DNA of 64,000 nucleotides from Echria macrotheca (GCA_030411725.1 MU839831.1:744001-808000); one strand, 5' to 3'; positions 22,831-36,700 are shown, counted from the first letter of the stretch. The notes: generated by a model from the sequence alone, not told the origin. Translations and numbers: made by a program.

Positions 22831-25800
22831 GGTAGTATATGTGAAGGGAGCCAGTCCAGGATCGGGGTTGGCGATGTGTCTAAGGGTAGTGGTCCCGGCG
22901 AAGGCGATGAGTGATGGAGCGCCGGGAACAGTGGTGGGTATAAGCAGTGCAGCGCCTTTATGCATACACCAACTAGTAACTTCGAGAAAGACGATGGGAG
23001 ATGCTGGTGAGAAGCAAGTGTGAGTAGGGGATATGTTGTGAAGGCTGTTGGACGGTGTGATGTAGGTATCCGAGTTGAAGAAGAGGGGGGGGAAGTGGAA
23101 TATATTAGGTTTGCAGGCCCAGCGAGGCAAGCCACGCATTTGTTAGTTAGCTCGTGGGTTCGCTCGCGGTTACCGCCGCCGATCGAGTCGGTCCTGTCAC
23201 GCACCTCTGCTCTCACTTCAGCACTCCCTACCCCCTACCTGGCCAAGGTCGGTACCTGGCAAGCCCGGGGCCAGGGCCCCCAGTCCCTCTGGACCACGAA
23301 CCCCCGCAACATCTCAACAAGGCTCTTCCTTCCACGTCGGAGTGATTGCCGAGCTTATTATTACCGTGCCATCTTCACAGAAAAGGCTTCGCAAAACGAG
23401 CGCCACCAGATGAAAACCCGCATCTCGACTGCGCAAGAAGAGTCACCTGAATCGTACCACTCATCCCACCGTCTCACTGTCGACCAGACCTCGAGCTAGC
23501 TAGTTAGTTAGCTAGTTAGACGCCAGCTTCACGGCGATTCCACCACTAGTCGAGTTAACGGCGCCGCCCATCAGGAGCAGAGTGCGCCAGATATGACCCA
23601 ATTTACTCGGAGCAGTTACTAGCGTAGCACCATAATCCACTGGCTAGCCTACCGAACACACTGGGGAGCCCGACGGAGAATATCAAAAATAAATCTGGAC
23701 AGGCTCGCAACATTGGGAACCTGGAAGCGACTGCGTTCCTTAATGCTGGGCCCGGGCAAGTTGTGGGAGCTGAAAATTAATTGGATAAAAAGTCCCATTC
23801 GCGTACAGCCAGGGGTTGTGCCGTTAACCTGTCATCCGGTCGGTTGTGCGAACTCACTGTTGCAAGGCCTAGTGAAGCCCTAGGGGGTACCTCTGATCCG
23901 CTGTGTGTGCGGGGAACAATTGTGTACCACTGCACCAGCGCCAGAGCCAGCACAGGGGTGATAGCCCGACGCCTGGGGTGAAATCAACATCCCGGACGAG
24001 GCGTCCAGAGTTGAGATCTACGGATACAGACACTCTCCTCTGATGATGAGCCGGTCTCGATCCACGTCGCATGCGCCATCGCAGCCGCAACACCAAGAGC
24101 AAGGGTCGATGGCCTTATCCTGGACTGGAGAGTCTTAATGCGCTATATCAGCCGGGATTTTCGCAAAATGCTTGTCTGTGGCTCGCGCACGAAATACCGA
24201 CTGTCCTTCACCAACCAGGACCCTAAAGCTGTCACCAAAACAACGCGCAGAACCAGGCACTGGCTAGTCCTCGCAGTTAACTAAGGTGACCCAAAACTCG
24301 GCCGAACTCAAGCAGGAACGACTGCGCCCGAGAGCACAGATATCTCTTCGTCGCATGTTCGACGGGTGCTCTCGCAGCAGCCGGATCGTTTGCCCTGCCA
24401 GCATGGATCGCAAGCGTTCGCGAGATGCAGCCAGTTCCTCAGCTCCTGATCCTTACCACCAGTGACCATTTCCTCGGGTCCTTTCCCTCTCAGCTCGGGC
24501 TTCATAATGGCGTGGATTTGCTTTTCCGCGAATCTCTTGCTTCTTCTGGGACTGCTACCAAGAAGACTGCTGAGGTGGTATTCGCTAGCCAGCGGCCGGC
24601 TGATTGGTGCAAGCCTGGCAAGCCAGTCACCGTCGGGCTGGACGTCAGTCTGCGGGATCTCAGCCAAGGGTTCTTTTTTTATTGAAGAACACCCCCCTCC
24701 CCCCCCGCGCGAGATCCCGCGAATCGGCAACCCGTGGCTTTTCAGCGCGATCCAGTCGCCTGGGAATCCCCAACGGCTGAGTGCGTCGCTCACAGGGGCG
24801 CAACGGCGCTTAGTGCACAAAGCTTCACCAAGTCGCTCCCAAGGGCTGTCTGAGCCGACGTCTGTCGGGTTTCACAGTGGTAACCTGACGTCGCATTCAG
24901 CAATCAAAAGATGCTGCGGGTGAGGCAAGCTATCGAAGCCTACTTCGTGCTGCATCTTGGTCGGTAGCCCGAGATTGATGATGGCAATCGAACGACGAGG
25001 GCCAACGCGGTGCTCTCGACGCAAGTTCCTCCAGATGGCCTTCCAATCTCGAGGAAATTCCCCACCACGCATGAGAGACGTTATCCTGATGACCAAGGGA
25101 CTCCGCAATAGGGTCACAATCGTGCCTGCATTTGCAGTCGCTCTTCTCCTCCAACACGCTCCACTCCCTCAGCTCCTGGCGGCCGTTTGCTCAGAGCAAC
25201 ACTCCGCATCCCATTCCGCTATCGTCAACAGCCAAGCAAACATGGCCGCATCACACAATGAGACAATGACATCGCTTCCCCGCAACACTACCGAGTCCCA
25301 TTTGCTGAGGACGATGTCTCCAAACACGAGCAGACGACGACGACGACGAATGACGACTTCCCACGTCTCGTTCCAGCCATCTTTCTCGCAACCCGTTCGG
25401 GAGTTTCTGGCGAGGCTCGAGGGTGCAACGGCGCGCAATGATCTGCACAGGCACGGGAAGATCCCGCCGGGACCACCCAACAGCAGCAGCCGGAGGAAGG
25501 ACGCCAAGCATTGACAGCTGGCAGACGAGGTCGGGACATGTCTCGGTGCGGGCGGTGGGCGTTGGCATGTCGTCGCTGACAGCCGACGCAGCCGGCGGTG
25601 GGAGCCGCTGGCTCGGGCACCACCACACTTCTCCACGATGTGGCTAAAGCCCGACTCGGCGACCTGGGGCCCTGAAGGGGGCAGCGATCCGCCATCCAAG
25701 ACGTTAGCGTTGACGCAAAAAACCGTTGTCACACAGCGCCGGGTCGGGAGGCGTCCAATGGGCGGGGGAGGATCTCCCAGTGGCGCTCGATGCCCTCTCC

Positions 25801-26940
25801 TGCCATCCTTCTCCCCTTTCCGTCCACCCCCCCATGAGCCATTTAACCCTTCTGGGACAATTTTAGCGAACGCGCTGCTCAGCTGAGGCTTGAACGCCTC
25901 AATTCCCAAACTCGGAAGCGCGCCGGGACGTCGTCTCGCTGGGCTTCAGCGCCTCGATTCCGAAATACAGCGCTCTGATGCCACACTCTCACCGCTGGAA
26001 TCTCAATCACTACCGCTCGCAGCCTTCTGGCACGCCGCTCCCCGGTCGCCCAAGGTTCCCGGGCCACCAGGTCCCAAAGAGCGGGAGTGCGGATGCACAG
26101 ATGTACGGTGCAGCCAACTTGTGTGGGTGATGGATTCCCCAGGCATCCCGAATGCTACCGTTTCCACGCAAAAATAGAATCATCCCCACTGCTCTTATTA
26201 CTCGGATGCCACCTGCTGGGAGAGGCTACGGAGCCTGGAGACTCGATACAAGTTGGGATGAAACGACAGCGAGATCCCAGCCTTGTTTGTTCTGGCGCCC
26301 CCTTAGGCCGATATGTCTCTACACTAGGGAAATAACCCAACGGTCGGGGATTTCACATCACGGATCGTCGAGGAACCCGTCAGCCTTTCACAGACAGCGA
26401 TCCCCGCCGACAAGGGGGCCAATTTGGCCTTTGCGCCATGGTCCCGCAGCTGATATGCCGCCATCGCCAGTCGGTCGACCGTCCTGACCAATTATTGGAA
26501 TCCTTGGTGGGCTCGCTGATCCCTGTCCAGCTCAAACCCCCCAGAGCCGCGTTGACGGCCGACCACACACGTCGCCTGCTCGCACTCGTCAGTTCGGCAT
26601 CTCCCACACGTTCCCGCCCTGTCCCGACAGCCCTCTTCGGGACAGTCTCCAGGGACCTGCAAACCGCCGCCGTCAAGCCCCCGGGGCACGCCGTCGTTCG
26701 CGGCACACCAGATCCAATTCTTCACCCGACTAACGTTATTTATTTACGCCTTGGAGACCGTTGGATGTGCAAGACATTGGCGCTCTGGTGCGTCTTTCAT
26801 TGGCCCAAGTACGAATTCTCGCCTGTTTTACCAGCTTTCCTCTACCCACCCGTCCAAGACATGGGGGAATCCCCATCGAGCATCGCCCGTCCGCCACGGT
26901 CAGCGGAGGAGGCTGCCACGGCGGTTGGCGAGGCTGCTGG

Positions 26941-26993
26941 TTGCAATATCAACACGGCCGCTTGAGGAAGTAGCTCCATGGCTACATAGTTTA
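26941..26993. repeat. 53-bp dispersed repeat, copy 1
   Basis: It matches 30874-30926 at 49 of 53 positions by eye. Three of the four differences are transitions. The flanks of the two copies do not match. Confidence 0.75.
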
Positions 26994-29299
26994 TTGCCCG
27001 CTGAAAAAGGCATTGGAAGCCGAAAGTCTCTCTTCCAACAAGATAGCTGGCTTGTTCCAGTGGGCCTATCTGATGAGATGGCTGGCGCTCTTGCTGTGCT
27101 CCGCATTAGAGGCCCTGATGAATCCTGCCGGCGGCGCCCCGTTCTTGGTGCTGGCCAGCAGAAGAACTGCATGGTGTCTCAGCAGTGCGCAGGGGACTCT
27201 TGGTTTGTCTGTCTCACTTTTCCCAGATCTCATCCTCGCCCGAGCCCCGTCCCCTCCAGTGGCCTTGTTGGCGATTCGCCACCGCCGGCTGCTGAGGTCG
27301 ACAGAGTGAGACAGTGGACAATGCGCGCCTGCATGATAAGAGGTGGAGATGGTGGGGATAGTTGGCCAGAACGAGGCCGTGGACGAGAGAGCCCTACAGA
27401 TGTGGCTGCGGTCCTTGCGTCCACACCGGTATACGGAGTAACTATAACTGACGTTGCCAAAACACTCGGGCCGGCCGCTGGGTCTCTGCTGCGCTGGACT
27501 GAGCACGCAACACGTGGAGGTGCGTCTGTCACTGCATCGGTCATGGATTGTTAGGCCCCAGGAGACATGCCGATAGCGAGCCATGATTTCTGTCGGCGGG
27601 AGCGTTGAGACTACACCAGGAGAGGTTGGTCAGTCTGGGCCATCCTGGCCAAATCGAGCCAACTTGGCCGTTGCTCGTTCCCCCTTTCTCCCACTTTTGC
27701 CAACCTGCCTTACCTATTCTGGTGTCTGATATTCCCAAGCAACCGGGCGTGCGTCGTCGGTGGCTGGGCTAGTTGCGGTAGATCACCAGAAATCAGTTCA
27801 TGGCGGCGGCGGACTACGTACCAAGTACACTAGTAGGACGTCGATTCAACCAACCCAGGCGGGGACGGAAGCAGAAGCGAGCAACAGCACGCACACACGG
27901 TGATGCCGTCCGAATTTCTCTCCCGACTGCTGCTGTCTTACCCACCATCAACGATTTGCGTTTCCGACCCGAGTCAACGGGGGGGACCAGACGACCAACA
28001 GTAATTCCCGGGACCCCCTCTTTTCATGTCTCCTGTCGATGTTGCGTCTGTCTCCTCCCTCCCACGTCCTCGGCAACCTTGCTTCTCGCCCCGGACCAAT
28101 GCCACCCGTGGGGAGTCCAGCCATCTACCGGTATCTGGGTACGACGCGGGAGAGAAGGAGGAGAAGGGGGGGGGGGAAGACGGGGTAGGTTCGGGTCCGG
28201 ATCTGCATGACTGGATCCATTCTTTTTCCCATTTTGCCCGCTTGCCTGGGACGTGGCTGCACCGGAAGCCCCGTTCCCGGAAGGGGAGTCTACTGACTGC
28301 GGTAAAGTGCCGGCGGTACGCTCCCTCCTGGGCTCCAGGCGTTTCGTTTCCTCGTGTGTTCTCTTTTTTTTCTTTTTCGGTTTCTGACGAGGGTAAAACG
28401 GCCTCTTTAACCCAGTCAGGACAAAACCGTTTTACATGACTTACATACTGCCGGCTGCGGAATGATCTCTGGCGAGTCTGGAAGGTCGAGGATCATGCTG
28501 AGATCTCGGGCGCCCAGGAGGAATTCCCCCAACAACTATTTCGATCAATAGTTTGGAAAGAAAACAGGAAAAAGAAGTCGTGGGATCTGTTTCCCCTTTC
28601 CCCCAAAAGACCCTGATCCCTGGAGTATCTGGTTTTGGGCCGTGACGACGAGAAGCCGTTTCTGAGCTGTGATTCGCTCACGGTGGGAGATGAGATGGGA
28701 TTAAAAAAGACTCGCGCTCTAGCAACAAGATGTCTCGGAGCGGCTCGGTTCAAACGGTTTGCCTTTCCGAACGCGAGCCTGCCTTGCTGGGTAATGTTGT
28801 TGCGGTCTGGATGGTTGGCCAGCTGGCTGGCACGTCATCGATCTCAAGACCGGATCGATAGGGCAGCTAGCCAGCCTTGGTCGTTGGCTGGGGCCGTGGA
28901 TAACAGGCTGGACTCGACCGAGTGCTCTATTCCTCAGTGTGAGACGACCAGCGCGGCAGCTGTCTCCGTACGGGGCGTGCGTACCCGGTCCTCGTCCGAG
29001 GACCCCCCGGCCTCGGGCAACGGGCCAGCCACGGCGAGGGACGGGGAGCGGGAGCGCGGACAATCCGGGAGAGTAAGATATGGAGAGGGAGGTTCAGCCA
29101 GCCTCATGGTGTAAGAATCAGGCCATTTCTTGGGATTCAATTTTGGGCATTCGCTCCGTGTGTGCCGGTGTGTAGAAGGAATCTCTTGGCTTTTTTTTCC
29201 CAGGAGGAAACGAAGCTAGCAGAACAGAAGAAACGTACCGCGAGGGCAGAAGGGGGGAGGGGGACGGAATGATGCAAACCACATCAGCAACGCGGCGGC

Positions 29300-29301
<2 letters not shown>

Positions 29302-29331
<30 letters not shown>
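29302..29331 (+). repeat. (CAG)10 microsatellite
   Basis: Ten perfect CAG units preceded by a short CGG run. A second tract lies 228 bp away. No supported gene covers it. Confidence 0.9.
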
Positions 29332-29333
<2 letters not shown>

Positions 29334-29558
29334 AGGAGCTGTACGTGATGGGTTAGGAAGGGGGAGGGGGAATTTTGAGGTATGTATGTCTCAGTCACCA
29401 CACCTCGTTTATACAGTCTGGTTGCTGTTTCTGTCCCGTCTTTGCGCACATTTGCCTTTTCCTGATTCTGTTTCTTCCCACACCGTTCACCGTTCTTTTC
29501 GTTTTGGTTTCGGTTTCTCTCCACCTGGCCGCGTTGGTGCATACAGCAGCACCAGTGG

Positions 29559-29579
29559 CAGCAGCAGCAGCAGCAGCAG
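29559..29579 (+). repeat. (CAG)7 microsatellite
   Basis: Seven perfect CAG units, with a further degenerate unit on each side. Confidence 0.85.
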
Positions 29580-29879
29580 CAAAGAACTCGGAGAAGCGAG
29601 ACCTAACCCGCGTGTGTGCGTGCGCGAGTTCCTGTGGCCTGACCGGCCTCCTTTTTTCTGGTGGGTGGACGCGGGTCCGGGGCCGGGGCTGGATGGGCGG
29701 CGCGGACATGGCACACTGGGACTGGGACTGGCACTGGCCCATGGGTGGTCGAGAGTCGGGTCACTGTTCGTCTTGGCCTAAGGAAACGGGATTATGGTAA
29801 CGGTGAAGTGAACGAGGTGAGTACCCGTCTCAGAAAGGGGTGAAGTATTATTGTGTGGATACCCACTGTCTCGTATTGC

Positions 29880-29903
29880 CTGGCTGGCTGGCTGGCTGGC
29901 TGG
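29880..29903 (+). repeat. (CTGG)6 microsatellite
   Basis: Six perfect CTGG units in non-coding DNA. A shorter related run occurs near 40015-40032. Confidence 0.85.
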
Positions 29904-30873
29904 CACTGGGTCACCGGCCTGGAAACTGGCTTTGGTGTGTCCGGACTGCCAGAGAGAAGGAAGGGCCTGTGAGGGACGACACATGTGTTCCAGCCAAGTA
30001 ACTACTGTGCTTGTCCGCCCTTGTTTTGGCCTTCCCCGGGGCGGGGGTTGTGGGTTGGGCCGAGCATCCCAAGCATGAATCTTGGGAATCGGCTAATGGC
30101 AGGACTCAACTCGTCACGGTATCTGCACCAGAGGCTGGGCTGGGGGGGATGACTCGCGGGGCAGACAGACAGCGAGTCAATTTGGTTCGCCCTGGTGCTG
30201 AACCATAGGGCATCGCGGATTCCGGAGGCCCTGCCCTGCGGGTTATTGGCAGGTCCGTACACGACTGTGTAGATGATTATGACCAGTCGTTGACGTGTCG
30301 TCTGGGCCAAGGGCGGTGGGAGCCTACTCGCCAGGTATGGCAGTTCACTGTTTTCTGCCTCCCTTACTAATGTAATGCTCTGAGCCGCCACGAGGTAAGT
30401 CAGGGTTGCGTACACTGGAAGACAAATGATACTAGACCTGGTGTTTCGTGCGGGCTACCTTGGTGAGGCATTCGATGTGGTGGTACCCACTGGCAGAACT
30501 GGCAAGGGCTGCTTGCTTGCTTACTACCCTCGGTACGCAGATATCTCGTTACTCTTGATCATCGATTATATCCCACCAAGTTCTTTCTGTCTGAGGAGAT
30601 GAATCTATTAGACTTAGGGTCAGGTGGACTCATTTACTTCTCTGTCAAGTTTGAGATCAACAACCTCCTCTTGGTGAAAAAAAAAGGCAAGGCTCTCTCT
30701 CTCCCCCCCTCTCTCTCCCCCCCTCTCTCTCTAATCTCATCTCTATATTTACAGAGAGGTTGATTTGGCCCGGTAAAAGATTCACACACCTAAAGCAGCA
30801 GCAGCGACTTTTGTCCTCTCCTCTCCTCGGTACCCAAGGCCAAAGGCCTAAGGCGGGGGAGTCAACGGAACTT

Positions 30874-30926
30874 TTGCAATATCAACGCGGCCGCTTGAAG
30901 AAGTAACTCCATGGCGACATAGTTTA
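30874..30926. repeat. 53-bp dispersed repeat, copy 2
   Basis: Partner of 26941-26993. This copy contains an intact GCGGCCGC, where copy 1 has ACGGCCGC. Confidence 0.75.
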
Positions 30927-33029
30927 CACCGACACAGGTCAGGTCTACAAGGAGGTTTTTTTTTCTCTGGAGTTTTTATGGGATGACTGGGTTGACTTGC
31001 TGGCTTGGCTTTTGGATGTTTGACCATGCTTGGCTCGTGAGCTCGTGACTTACGACGTGGTTTGTTCCTCTAGAGTAGGTGGTGATGTAAGTTAGATGTA
31101 CTGTTCCTGTCACACACACAGGACGGTCTGGTTTTGTAAGCAGGATGGGTGTTAATTGGTATTTACAAAGAAATCACGAGTCCAGGGGGAAGTTGTCTTT
31201 GTTTCTCGCATATAGGTTGGTCTTTGCCACTGCTCCTTCCTTCCTCCCTGTGTCTCACGGATATCGCGTATTCATTGAATATTAGCCGGGAGCTTCATAC
31301 CTTTCTCGTGCTGTGGATGGATGTCCGGTGGTGTTTATGTCGTTGATATATACCTAGACGTGCTCTCCAGCATAGATACAGAGTGAGAGGGAGAGAGAGC
31401 AAGGGATAAATACCAACTGGTTCACCACCGGCCTTTTTGCCTCTCGGGTAGGCAGACGTCTTTTCACGTGTTATAGCAAACAGGCTAGATATATCTTTGA
31501 AGTATCATGAGACTATTATCCTTGGGGTTTCAGATATAGCATCTCCTTCTGAAATCTAGTAACTCCCCATCCCTCACTCAGGGTCTGACTGGTCTTCTCT
31601 CTCTCCTTTTGACACATCTTCATCTTATGAGATGCCAAAGTCTCTCCCCTATCGGGGTTTCCTCACTCCACCCCTTCCTCCCTTTCCGTCATCTAGGTAC
31701 CAACTACCTAATCCGAACAATGTAATGGGACAGATCCTCCAACGCTGCTAGCAGCATGATAGGTAGATACCTCATGAGATCCCAATAATAAAACCAAAAC
31801 TTACGTGTGAGAGGAGGGATGGACGACCCTTGGTAAAACAAAACAGCAGGATTTTCGCACTCACGGCCAGACTTGTCGATTTTACTTACTACTGCAACTA
31901 TACCGGCTGCACTGGACCTCTTTCCCTAGGTAGTGGTTTTTACACCCAACAGACGGGAGCCAGAACCGGCCAGAACTCAACAACTAAACAGCTCTAGGAA
32001 GAAGCGGAAGGCGGAAGGCGGAAGGCTGCTCTGGTGTAGAAGAACCTAAGGTAGAGACATTGGATTCTTCTGCACTGCTTTATTTCTCGTGGACACTCCC
32101 TCCGGCAAGAGGAAGTTCATGACTAATCAATCCCATTTGTTTGCATCCATCATCCATAATCCTGGAAGCTTTGTCTCGATAATGTCATATTTAATTGACC
32201 TCGGGAGAGGGACCGCCTACCTCTTAGCGGTGGAAGCTTCGGCCTCCTACGGTTTAAGACAAATAATAATAAATGAGCTCGGGAAGCATGCATTATCTCT
32301 ACTCTATCTTGCCCGCCCGCCTGTATCTCAGTACCAGTCAGTCAGTCCTGTTGGGGGCTACAAAAGGCCAGGTTATTCCACATGCCGCAGAACGCCGCCG
32401 CAGGGGGGATGAGGGATAGAGGTGCTCCCAGGTACGACGGAAAGTTCAAAGAAAGGTAGATACCTAGATAGAGCAAGAACGGACACCCTCTTCCTACTTG
32501 ACTACTCCTGACGACCAGTTACGTTTACGGTACGATGAGTGAACATCATATCATCGACCATGGGGACAGACCCGAACAATACTCACTTTCTACAACGTCG
32601 GAGGTTATGAATCGCGACATAAGCCCGGAGGGGGAGGGGGTGGAGGGAGTAGTATCTTTGGTAGCGACACCACATTCTCGAGATATTCTGTAGAGACAAC
32701 TATCCCCCCCTCCCCTCTCGACCGCAGCGATAAAAATGACCCGACATCCTAGCTAGCCAGCTAGCTAGCTAGATAGGTACCATCCATCCATCCGGCTCTA
32801 CTTAGTTGCGATCCAGAAAGATATGTACCTACCTAGACAACAAACAGATGGAGACGGAATAGACCTATCCGGCATCACGAAAGAAAGAAACCACCCTTCA
32901 AAGAAGCCATACAACACGGTGACGAACTCCGACTCCAAGATTACGTAGATTCTCATAAATCCCCCCTAGATGATACCGGTAGCTGCACCGACGTCAGGGT
33001 ACACACCAAGCAAGCCCCCCCCTCCCCCC

Positions 33030-33033
<4 letters not shown>

Positions 33034-33062
<29 letters not shown>
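33034..33062 (+). repeat. (CT)n microsatellite
   Basis: About 14 CT units following a C-rich run at 33016-33033. It lies 3' of the OGT gene. Confidence 0.85.
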
Positions 33063-33064
<2 letters not shown>

Positions 33065-33738
33065 CGCACACACATACATAGAAGTCACAACAACAAGGCA
33101 CACACATCAACACCTCGCCCACATCCTTCATTCATCATCCCCAAGGGTATCCCCAAGGTTAATGGTTAATATTTACTCATTGAACCGAGTAACAAAGTCA
33201 CAGTCGTGGCCGACATACATATCAAAACTCCCACCACTCCTCCTCCTCCCCCCCCACCCCTCGCCTAACAAAAAAAAAGTCCATCAGAAAATCGCTACGC
33301 TAATCCCACATCCCATCCTATTCCCGTATCCCATCCCATCCTAAACTCCAACCTCTTTCATCCCAGTATCCCATACCCCGTACCCCGTAGGATACCCTGA
33401 CCAACACAGGGAAAAAAAAAACAAAATCCCAACTCTTGCTTCTTCTGTCTCATCATCTTCTTCAAAAGTTGAAGGTGGAATCTCAATATGCAAATCATAA
33501 CCCTCTCCTTCTCCTTCTCTCCCCCATTCAACCAGAATATACCAAGGAGAGGGCTTTCTGTCATAACGCTCGCGCATCATCATCTCTGTCTCTCTCTGTC
33601 CTGCTCCATCTTTTAAAGGGCAACACAAACCAAGGGAAAAAAAAAGACTCAGTTCCCAAATCCTTATAGCCCCCCACCATCCTATTCCTTCCCAACGCCG
33701 CAGCCAGTTTCTTTCCTTTCTTTTCGCCAACGACGGAA

Positions 33739-36700
33739 TCAAAGGTAAATATCCCCCCCTTCTCCCGCCACAAACCGCCTCCACGCCTCCTCATACGCAT
33801 CCTCCAAATCACGCACCCACCGCCGCGTATCAAACAGCGCACATGTCCATTTGCTCTCCCACAGCAACCTTCTCATCTCCGCGAGCCGACCACTCCCCTC
33901 GCCGAACCCTCTGGTCGTATCATACCGCAGGCTACTCGCCAGCTGGATGGCGAAATTCTCGTACTCGGCGTCGTCGGCGGCAATCAGCTCCGCGGCCGCC
34001 CGCTCGCCCTGGGGTCCCTTGGGCAGAGCCCCCTTCAGGATCGAGGCGGCCATGCGCGAGCACATCTTGTACTCGTACCGCGGCAGCGTCAGCAGCGGCG
34101 TGCTGGACCACAGGATGTCGGCTGCCGTCGTGTGCGCGTTACACTCGGGCGTATCGAGGAACAAATCGCACACCCTGGCCCGCGAAATGTGCTGCTGCTT
34201 CGGGGCGACATCCGTAAAGATGATTCGGCTCGCCACCGCCTCGCCTGCCCACTGCTTCGCTGTTCGCTTGAGCTGTACCTCGCCAAGTTCGGGGAATCGC
34301 AGTAGCCACAAGACCGCCTTAGGGACTGCGGCTAGGATTCGGAGCCAGGTTCGGAAAGTCGTGGGATCGATCTGTACTTGTCAGCTTTGGAGTCTTACTA
34401 GGAAAACAAGAAGCATACCTTGTAGAGCTGGTTAAAGTTGCCCAGGATAATGGCATCATCAGGAAGGCTCGGAAACAGCTCTTTTCGCATATTCCACCTC
34501 CTCTGTTGCTCCACCTCCCAGCTCATGCCCCTCTCGTCCGACCCGTCGGCCGACTGTGCGTGATCGCAGCAGAAGAACGTGTCGCGGCAGAATATGATAT
34601 TCTCAGAGTACACCCAACCGTCCGTCTCGGTATCGACCTCATCGCGGAAGACGTCCTCCAGATTGAGATTTTTGCGGTGGGGACGCAATGTGGACGGAGG
34701 AATCGCTGTTGCGTCGGCCAGTAGATAATCGCACCACTCCGCTCCAAGCGTACCGGCAAAACCCATAAACGACATCTGAATCGGCGCCGGTCGTGCCGCG
34801 AATATCTCGTTGCGGGCGCCCCTCGTGTAGCCATTGAGATTGACGAGGATGTGGATGCCGTCCTTCACAATCTGGTCGACCAGCCGATCCGAAGTCCAGT
34901 TGCTGACATCCCGGAAGACAGGCGCCTCTCGTTCAATCTGCAGACGATGAATTGACTTGTCGCTGGCCGTTGTGGCATAGCAGAACGCTTTCGCTCGTGA
35001 CTGGTCGTGGAATGCAAATACGGATTGCATCAGGTGTGCCAGTGGGTGGTTGTTAAAGTCCGACGAGACGTAACCGACATTCAGATGAGGCTTGGGCGGA
35101 TCTGGAGGCTCGTACACCATAGCAGGCACCCAAGGGGATCGAAGCGTGGAACACGATATCCTAAGCGCGTTCCTCTGCGAGATCATGCGGATATCCTTGG
35201 CGGTCAGGGGACAGGTGAAGGTGTGGAACGGTAGAACGGTCGGAGCAGAAGGGATCGAAAGGCTTGCTGGAACTCGGGGTCGTCGATATGCCGCGGCCGG
35301 CCGAATCTTCTTGACATGCTTGTCCTGGTACCAAGAGCGCATGGCCGCCCTCGTCGCACGCTCGATTAGTCGGAGAACACGGCTACCTTCCCACGGCTTT
35401 CCGGACCACTTCTGAAGCTCAGCCGCAATGTCGAGCGAGGGATCCGTAACGCCAGACCCCGCATCTTTGAGCTGTGCCACGAGCTGCTGGATAGTTGCCC
35501 CCTGGAGAGCACCGCATCCCCAGGACGAAGACTCCTTGAGCTGTCGTCCGACGATGTCAACCACGCGCTTCATGAGCCCGCTTCCTTGACCTTGTGTCCT
35601 AACATCCCGCAGCATTCCCTCGTCGTCGACGTGCCAGCGGTCGTTCTTGCCTCCCAACAGCAAAACGCCACCCCGGCCCCTCCAGTCGCACACGGAACTG
35701 AGCGCTGTTGACAAGCCGCAAACGGCTTCGGCGAAATCGGGGTTGGCATCGACGGCCCGCCTGTAGTAGGTGATCGCGTCGCTCACCCGCCCCCTGTCTT
35801 TGACCGCGTTGGCGAGGTTCGTCAGGGCAATATCGAAATTCGGATCGCAGAGCACCGCCTTCTCATACATTTGGATTGCGAGGTCCAGTTGGCCGATATC
35901 CTTCAGCAGACTGCCCAGGTTAGTATGGAGGTGCACATGCTTCGAATCGAGCGTAAGTCCATATTTGTAATACGATAGTGCAAGCGCCAGACCGCTCCCA
36001 GGAATGATGCCGGGGATCGTCGTCGGAGCCATGGCCTCGGGGACAGATACTTGGGTCGAAGACTGCTGGACGCTGGCCAGGAGAATACCGACGTTGTTGG
36101 CTGTCGACGGGCTCTCCTGAAGCGACATTGATAAATAATACAGCGCCAAGATATCACCCACACCCGTGGGCTGCCGTATCAGGCCTGACGATGGACCGCC
36201 GTTGGACATGGCATCCTGGAAGATCTTTGCGAGCGAGAGAAGCGAGTTACTAGTCGTGGATATGGCCGACTTTCGGTGGCTCCCCTCCGGGACGTGCTGC
36301 AGACCGGGCAATTGGCCGTGCGACTGCGAGAACACAAGTTGTGCCGTATGTTTCGCTCTATCGGGAGGTAGCAGCAACGGAGCCGAGAGATTCCTCTGGG
36401 TGGCAGCGCGTGACGAGCCCATTCGTGGATCCCTTGGCGCGAGGACGGTCTGTATTCTCCAGATCAGAGCCTGGACACACTTCACCTCTCTCCCGGCGCT
36501 GATGAGGACGGCTTCCTCGAACGCTTCCGACGCGCGGTCAATGTCCTTTAGCGAATATAGCATATTCCCTTTCGCATGAATAAGGAGAATCATCCTCCCG
36601 TTTTCGCTTCCCGGGATCGCATAGCCGCTGGACCCAAATCCAGGCTGCTTGTTGTTGCTTGATGCATTCGCAAAGGCAGTTTCCGGGCTATCGACCCTGT

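Larger units (their letters stand above)
22831..33738. other. Gene-poor region, 10.9 kb, upstream of the Myb gene
   Basis: It includes the Myb leader and promoter and, at the far end, the 3' side of the OGT gene. No frame resembles a known protein. It is rich in simple repeats (CAG, CTGG, CT) and in TAGGTA/TACCTA words between about 31.6 and 32.9 kb, and holds a 53-bp repeat pair. Frames such as those at 24308-24820 and 25169-25909 on the minus strand are long but low-complexity and unsupported. Long non-coding transcripts or distant regulatory sites are possible but not visible from sequence. Confidence 0.5.

Noticed and set aside
22831..23139. N-terminal extension of the Myb protein
   Set aside because: It is open in frame but its composition is unlike protein. 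The ATG at 22830 has a better context and directly precedes the Myb domain, as in homologues.
25169..25909. 246-codon minus-strand frame
   Set aside because: Its composition is low-complexity Arg/Pro/Ser, it overlaps other frames of similar quality, and it has no recognisable domain.
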